DNA from: Eubacterium sp.
Lineage (GTDB): Bacteria > Bacillota > Clostridia > Lachnospirales > Lachnospiraceae
DNA: 45,165 nucleotides
Direction: 5' to 3'
Assembly: GCA_003486385.1 (NCBI GenBank)
Contig: DNFT01000067.1
Location: forward strand, 1 to 45,165
This document shows, piece by piece, positions 41,000-45,165 of the stretch. Below the pieces are notes generated by a model, which saw nothing but the letters and a program-made list of their open reading frames with translations, did no database searches and was not told the DNA's origin. The position numbers and the translations under genes were made by a program. The number at the start of each line of letters is the position of its first letter. Position 1 is the first letter of the stretch.

Positions 41000-42718
41000 A
41001 TGGAAAAGCTCAAAAAATTTATAGTTAACTTGAAGGTGGCAGGAAAGTTGAAAGCATACCGGGTGACGGTGCTCACTATGACAGTATTCTTAGTGGCGGT
41101 GGCACTTATCTCAACCTTGGTGATACGCTCCAACGTAAAGAATATTACGGCTGTATGGTCCCCGGCAATAGGATATATACAGCAGTTAGAGACGCTGACC
41201 ACGGAGTACAGAGTTAAGCAGTATCAGCACCTTGTCGAATCAGATGCCGCTGTCATGACTGCCTGTGAGAAGGAGATTGAGAGCATAGCAGGACAGATTA
41301 CGGAGAATTGCAAGGCATTAAGTGAAATAATCAATGCGGATGCAGATGCACGAAAAGGGCAGGCCGATTACGATAAGGCAATCGCCGCATGGGAGGACTA
41401 TAAGTCCTTCTCGGAGGAGATAATACGGCTGAGCACCGCCGGAAAACAGGCTGAGGCATCAGATATTATGACGGGAAGCGCGTATGAAAAGTATACATCA
41501 TTCAGAAACGTGTTCAGCACGCTTAGGGATGAATTCAAGGTTGAACTGGATAGCTCTAAGCTTGCTGCCAATGTGTGTACGGTAATTATTTTTATAGTGA
41601 TATCTGCGGCAGGAATTGCGATTGCGGCAGCGACAACCTTTATCGGAAAGGTAATCACAGATTCGATTATAGAGCCGGTAGCACAGATAGATACAGCGGT
41701 AGCCAGCTTAAGAAAGGGCGAGCTGTCCAACGTGGATATGCTCACATATGAGTCGGAGGATGAGTTCGGCGACACAGTGAGAAATCTGAAAGAGGCCATG
41801 AATATTCTTTCGGATTATGTCCGTGAGATTTCGGAGGAGGTTAAATATATTGCACAGGGTAATCTGACAAGAAATGGCGATGACATCACAGATTTCCTTG
41901 GTGATTTTTCAGAGCTTAAGCACTCACTCCTGTTCATTTTAAAGAGATTTAACAGCACGCTGTCAGAGATTACAGGTATTGCACAGAAGGTATCTTCGAA
42001 TGCCAAGGATGTCGAGGAGGCGTCTAAATCATTGTCCGATGGTGCGACAGAGCAGGCTGGAGTAATTGAGGAGCTGAATGCTACAATAGATACTGTTGTC
42101 AGCCTTGCCGCAGATACGGCAAAGGAGACAAAGAGCGCATCCGAGAGGGTAAAGGCTTCGGCAAACAAAGCCAATGAAGAGAAGGAAAAGATGAACGGAC
42201 TTCTCACAGAGATGGAGCGTATCACGGAGATTTCCAAGGAAATCGGCAATATTATCACGGATATCGAAGATATTGCGTCCCAGACCAACCTTTTATCACT
42301 CAATGCTTCGATTGAGGCGGCAAGAGCAGGCGAAGCCGGAAGAGGCTTTGCGGTGGTTGCCGACCAGATTGGCAAGCTCGCATCGGACAGTGCTAAGTCG
42401 GTTATAAATACAAGAGAGCTGATTGATAAGACTCTGGTTGAAATTGAAAAGGGAAATGCCATTACAAGGACAACGGCAGATGCATTCAACCAGATTATTG
42501 CGGATATGGAGTCCTTTGCGGAAATGGCGCAGAACACAATGGAGAAGGCTAACGCCCAGGCTGATTCGTTAGAACAGATCGGACAGGGTATTGAACAGCT
42601 TTCCGGTGTGGTACAGGGGACAGCAGCTTCCTCAGAGGAAAATACGGCAATCAGTGTCAACCTGGCAGACGAGGCAGCCAAGATGCAGGACCGTGTGAAT
42701 ACATTCAAGCTATTCTAA
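41000..42718 (+). CDS. Methyl-accepting chemotaxis protein
   Basis: 572 residues. Membrane helix at about 21-43, a four-helix-bundle ligand domain (about 45-190; 4HB_MCP-like, with LETLTTEYRVKQYQHLVE), second helix about 193-217, HAMP about 218-275, and a signalling domain with the invariant hairpin tip QTNLLSLNASIEAARAGEAG (about 428-447). It senses a small external ligand and controls CheA. AAGGGAAAG precedes the ATG. The EAL-domain gene follows 44 bases later, so the two signalling proteins are probably linked. Confidence 0.93.
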   Translation: MEKLKKFIVNLKVAGKLKAYRVTVLTMTVFLVAVALISTLVIRSNVKNITAVWSPAIGYIQQLETLTTEYRVKQYQHLVESDAAVMTACEKEIESIAGQITENCKALSEIINADADARKGQADYDKAIAAWEDYKSFSEEIIRLSTAGKQAEASDIMTGSAYEKYTSFRNVFSTLRDEFKVELDSSKLAANVCTVIIFIVISAAGIAIAAATTFIGKVITDSIIEPVAQIDTAVASLRKGELSNVDMLTYESEDEFGDTVRNLKEAMNILSDYVREISEEVKYIAQGNLTRNGDDITDFLGDFSELKHSLLFILKRFNSTLSEITGIAQKVSSNAKDVEEASKSLSDGATEQAGVIEELNATIDTVVSLAADTAKETKSASERVKASANKANEEKEKMNGLLTEMERITEISKEIGNIITDIEDIASQTNLLSLNASIEAARAGEAGRGFAVVADQIGKLASDSAKSVINTRELIDKTLVEIEKGNAITRTTADAFNQIIADMESFAEMAQNTMEKANAQADSLEQIGQGIEQLSGVVQGTAASSEENTAISVNLADEAAKMQDRVNTFKLF

Positions 42719-42762
42719 GGGTGAGATGAATATTCTAATCTGTTAGAAGGAAGGTCCCTGCT

Positions 42763-44448
42763 GTGATAGATGATATGTTTAAAGTACTTGGAGAGCACGC
42801 TGCAGAAATCTTATTTGAAATAATTACGGAATCCATGGATGATTACCTGTATATATTTGATTTGCAGGACAATACAATGGAGATTTCACAGTCGGCTGTG
42901 GAGCGGTTTATGATATCGGACTGTGTCATGACTGATGCCGCTGATGCTGTCATGAAAGTAACATATGAAGATGACCGCGGGATGCTTGAGAAGCATCTTG
43001 CGGATATAAGAGAAGGAAAAGAGAAGGTACATAATCTTCATCATAGGTGGCTTGACAAAAACGGCCTGCCGGTATGGATTAACTGCCGCGGCATCGTGAT
43101 TGATGATAATGAAGGACATGCGCGGTATCTGGTGGGCTGCATGAACGAGACCGGGAATAAGAGAAGGGCGGATAATGTCACGGGACTGCTGGGTGGCCCG
43201 GAATTTATTGCTTATCTGCAATCGCAGGCGGAGAACCTTTCTAAGGGTTTTTTAATACATATAGGCATCGATGATTTTTGCTCAATCAACAGCACCAGAG
43301 GAGCAGCTTACGGTGATTATATCTTACGAAGCGTAGCCGGCTGTATGAATGAATGTCTCTCCGGAAGGCAGAGAATATACCACCTTGTGGCTGACCAGTA
43401 TGTTATTGTGGATCTGGAAGCATCCTCGAAGGAGGATGCGTTAAAGCTGAAGGAGAGGATTACCGATAAGCTCTATGAGTTTATAGCAGCTGAGAACTAT
43501 GAAGCTGTATTTTCGGTTTCTGTGGGTGTTATAGCAGCGGCGACCTTTTATGAGGGAGCCGAGGAATGCCGCAGGAAATTTGAATTTGCCCTGAAGAAGG
43601 CAAAGAGAATGGGAAAAAACGGCTTCTATTTCTTCGATGAGAATGACTATGAAGCCTTTCAGAGAAAGGGAAGAATAATAGCGGCACTACGTAATTCTAT
43701 TGTAAACGGCTGTAAGGGCTTTGAAGTGTATTATCAGCCGATTGTGGATTGCCGCTCGGAGAAGCTCATCGGTGCGGAGGCTCTTATGCGCTTTTCCATG
43801 ATGTCTGAGGATGAACAGGTGTCTATTTCACCGGTGGAATTCATTCCGCTGCTAGAGGAGACAGGATTGATTATTCCTGCTGGAAGATATGTCCTGAACG
43901 AAGCGGCAGAAATGTGCAGTGAAATGCAGCAGTATATTCCCGGTTTCAAGATGAATGTAAATGTTTCGTATGTCCAGATTATTAAGGGCAAGGTTGAGCA
44001 TGATATATTAGCTGCAATCCGGAACAACTCTTTAAAGCCGGAGACCATCTGCATCGAAATGACGGAAAGCGGCTTTATGGATATGACGCCATCGTTCTGC
44101 AGGTTCCGAAAGACTCTGGATGACAACAATATCAATTTTGTAATTGATGATTTTGGAACGGGATATTCCAATTTTCATTGTATACGCGATATGAATCCAA
44201 GCTATGTGAAAATGGATAAGGACTTTACCGCAAAGGCAATGAACGATGCCAGAGATAATGAATTGTACAGGAATATCATTCCGCTGGTACATAGCATTGA
44301 TGTCAGGATATGTGCAGAAGGCATCGAGGAAAGAGACTGGTACCTTAAAATGAAAGAAATGCAGGTCGATTATCTACAAGGATATTATTTTGGCAGACCT
44401 TGCAGAAAAGAACAATTTATACAGCAGTATACCGCAGTATCGGAATAA
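42763..44448 (+). CDS. PAS-GGDEF(degenerate)-EAL c-di-GMP phosphodiesterase
   Basis: 561 residues. PAS-like N-terminus (about 20-140, YLYIFDLQDNTMEIS), a GGDEF fold whose active site is VADQY (about 208-212) and therefore inactive, then an EAL domain with all main residues: EALMRF (about 338), NVSYVQI, IEMTESG, DDFGTGYSN (about 461), VKMDKDF, CAEGIEE and LQGYYFGRP. It should degrade c-di-GMP. No membrane helix. GTG 42763 with AGGAAGG 8 bases upstream is the start; ATG 42775 is possible. It is downstream of the MCP gene and ends in a terminator. Confidence 0.9.
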   Translation: MIDDMFKVLGEHAAEILFEIITESMDDYLYIFDLQDNTMEISQSAVERFMISDCVMTDAADAVMKVTYEDDRGMLEKHLADIREGKEKVHNLHHRWLDKNGLPVWINCRGIVIDDNEGHARYLVGCMNETGNKRRADNVTGLLGGPEFIAYLQSQAENLSKGFLIHIGIDDFCSINSTRGAAYGDYILRSVAGCMNECLSGRQRIYHLVADQYVIVDLEASSKEDALKLKERITDKLYEFIAAENYEAVFSVSVGVIAAATFYEGAEECRRKFEFALKKAKRMGKNGFYFFDENDYEAFQRKGRIIAALRNSIVNGCKGFEVYYQPIVDCRSEKLIGAEALMRFSMMSEDEQVSISPVEFIPLLEETGLIIPAGRYVLNEAAEMCSEMQQYIPGFKMNVNVSYVQIIKGKVEHDILAAIRNNSLKPETICIEMTESGFMDMTPSFCRFRKTLDDNNINFVIDDFGTGYSNFHCIRDMNPSYVKMDKDFTAKAMNDARDNELYRNIIPLVHSIDVRICAEGIEERDWYLKMKEMQVDYLQGYYFGRPCRKEQFIQQYTAVSE

Positions 44449-44454
44449 GACAGG

Positions 44455-44480
44455 GGAGCGTGAAAATTCACGCTCCTTTA
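44455..44480 (+). terminator. Intrinsic terminator after the EAL gene
   Basis: GGAGCGTGAA (44455-44464) pairs perfectly with TTCACGCTCC (44467-44476), then TTTA. Confidence 0.75.
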
Positions 44481-44581
44481 TCTGTGTGCAGGTGAAGCTT
44501 CAAGCTAAGCGTTTGTTTTTAGCGTGGACATATCTCCTGCTGCTTTAAGTCCCATAAAGAAAAGTGTACAATGCATCTACC

Positions 44582-45136
44582 TTACATCGCCATAAAGTAT
44601 TCATGCACCGAGGTGTCGTCCGTAAGCTCCGGATGAAACGCAGTTACAAGCTGTCTGTCCTGACGGGCTGCCACGATGCGCCCGTCGACGGTAGCAAGAA
44701 CCCTTGCATTGTCGTAGACCTCTTCGGCGAAGGGTGCACGGATAAAGGTCATCGGGACTGTCCCTATGCCGTCAAAGCATTCCTCAGTGTAGAAGCTTCC
44801 AAGCTGTCTGCCGTAGGCATTTCGGCGGACACGGATATCCATGGTGCCGAAGCAGGGCTTTCCGTCCTCGACATCGCGGGACAGAAGAATCATTCCGGCG
44901 CAGGTGCCGAATACAGGCATGCCGTCATTAATCAGTTTTTTTATCGGTTCATACAGACCAAGCTCGTGTAAGAGCTTATTCATCACAGTGCTCTCACCGC
45001 CGGGAAGTATAAGCCTGTCGGTCTTTTTATCCAGGTCGCGAAGCTGCCTTATCTCAAAATGTTCTACTCCAAGCCTGTCAAGCATCTGTCCATGTTCCGC
45101 AAATGCTCCTTGAAGTGCTAATATACCAACTGCCAT
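44582..45136 (-). CDS. pdxT: Pyridoxal 5'-phosphate synthase glutaminase subunit
   Basis: 184 residues. N-terminal VGILALQGAFAEHG, ILPGGESTVMNKLL, nucleophile Cys79 in FGTCAGMILL, and the His168/Glu170 pair in AFHPELTDD give the class I amidotransferase triad. It supplies ammonia from glutamine to the PdxS synthase. The gene is read from the right end of the window; pdxS is expected just upstream, outside it. GAGG precedes the ATG. The PLP made would serve the metY and DegT enzymes of this window, among others. Confidence 0.95.
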   Translation of the reverse strand: MAVGILALQGAFAEHGQMLDRLGVEHFEIRQLRDLDKKTDRLILPGGESTVMNKLLHELGLYEPIKKLINDGMPVFGTCAGMILLSRDVEDGKPCFGTMDIRVRRNAYGRQLGSFYTEECFDGIGTVPMTFIRAPFAEEVYDNARVLATVDGRIVAARQDRQLVTAFHPELTDDTSVHEYFMAM

Positions 45137-45165
45137 ATATAATCCTCGTTTCCGCTATTTTCCTC

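Noticed and set aside
41815..42708. 297-codon minus-strand ORF antisense to the MCP gene
   Set aside because: It is a frame shadow of a biased, helical coding sequence; composition is Ser/Ile-rich and no start signal is present.
1..45165. CRISPR array, tRNA or rRNA genes
   Set aside because: No regularly spaced repeats, cloverleaf-like or rRNA-like stretches were seen; the repeats found are dispersed or inverted.

Overview
The window looks like chromosomal DNA of an anaerobic Firmicute, most likely a gut Lachnospiraceae of the Roseburia / Agathobacter / Lachnospira kind. The reasons are strong AGGAGG-type ribosome binding sites, moderate GC, a gene stock typical of that family (C69 dipeptidase, butanol-dehydrogenase-like Fe-ADH, GH27 alpha-galactosidase, heterodimeric ABC exporter with its own MarR regulator, a small membrane protein before a heavy-metal P-type ATPase, MCP plus c-di-GMP proteins) and many short structured dispersed repeats. 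The assignment is inference. I see no rRNA, tRNA, CRISPR array or intact insertion sequence.

Layout. 1-2409: a structured repeat, a LysR regulator and a core-type MetE methionine synthase, with a palindromic operator between them that matches my memory of the streptococcal MtaR/MetR box. 2543-4391: an AAA/ABC-type ATPase followed directly by a TOPRIM-like protein, a possible anti-phage pair whose second gene is frameshifted. 4445-9914: an AraC regulator, an alkaline-phosphatase-superfamily hydrolase, a class I methyltransferase whose 3' end runs through a palindromic repeat, a nitroreductase, a gene remnant, and a YjbR/MmcQ-alkyltransferase fusion. 10003-14240: a two-subunit ABC exporter and its MarR regulator, with a perfect operator over the -10 box. 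14304-16225: two truncated genes (GNAT, M20 amidohydrolase) flanking an iron alcohol dehydrogenase.

16295-22613 is an AT-rich, tightly packed glycan-type cluster: GT-C-like membrane protein, FAD oxidoreductase, two GT2 glycosyltransferases and a DegT sugar aminotransferase, followed by a D-2-hydroxyacid dehydrogenase. It sits right after the broken M20 gene, which suggests insertion by horizontal transfer. 23826-30845 returns to housekeeping and catabolic genes: O-acetylhomoserine sulfhydrylase, C69 dipeptidase, esterase, AraC/GH27 divergent pair, a small zinc-ribbon protein and an HD nucleotidase.

30909-32691 is an MgtE magnesium transporter behind a long leader that holds alternative hairpins, a 29-codon Cys/His-rich ORF and an intrinsic terminator; it is a good candidate for an undescribed attenuation system. 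32690-38112 carries a GDSL hydrolase, a membrane diguanylate cyclase, a YgjP-like metallopeptidase, and a metal P-type ATPase operon with tandem palindromes in its leader. 38359-45136 ends with a MATE transporter and its AraC regulator, an MCP next to an EAL phosphodiesterase, and pdxT on the minus strand.

The most interesting items are the mgtE leader, the ATPase-TOPRIM pair, the glycan cluster with a Cys-rich FAD enzyme, and at least three families of hairpin-rich dispersed repeats.
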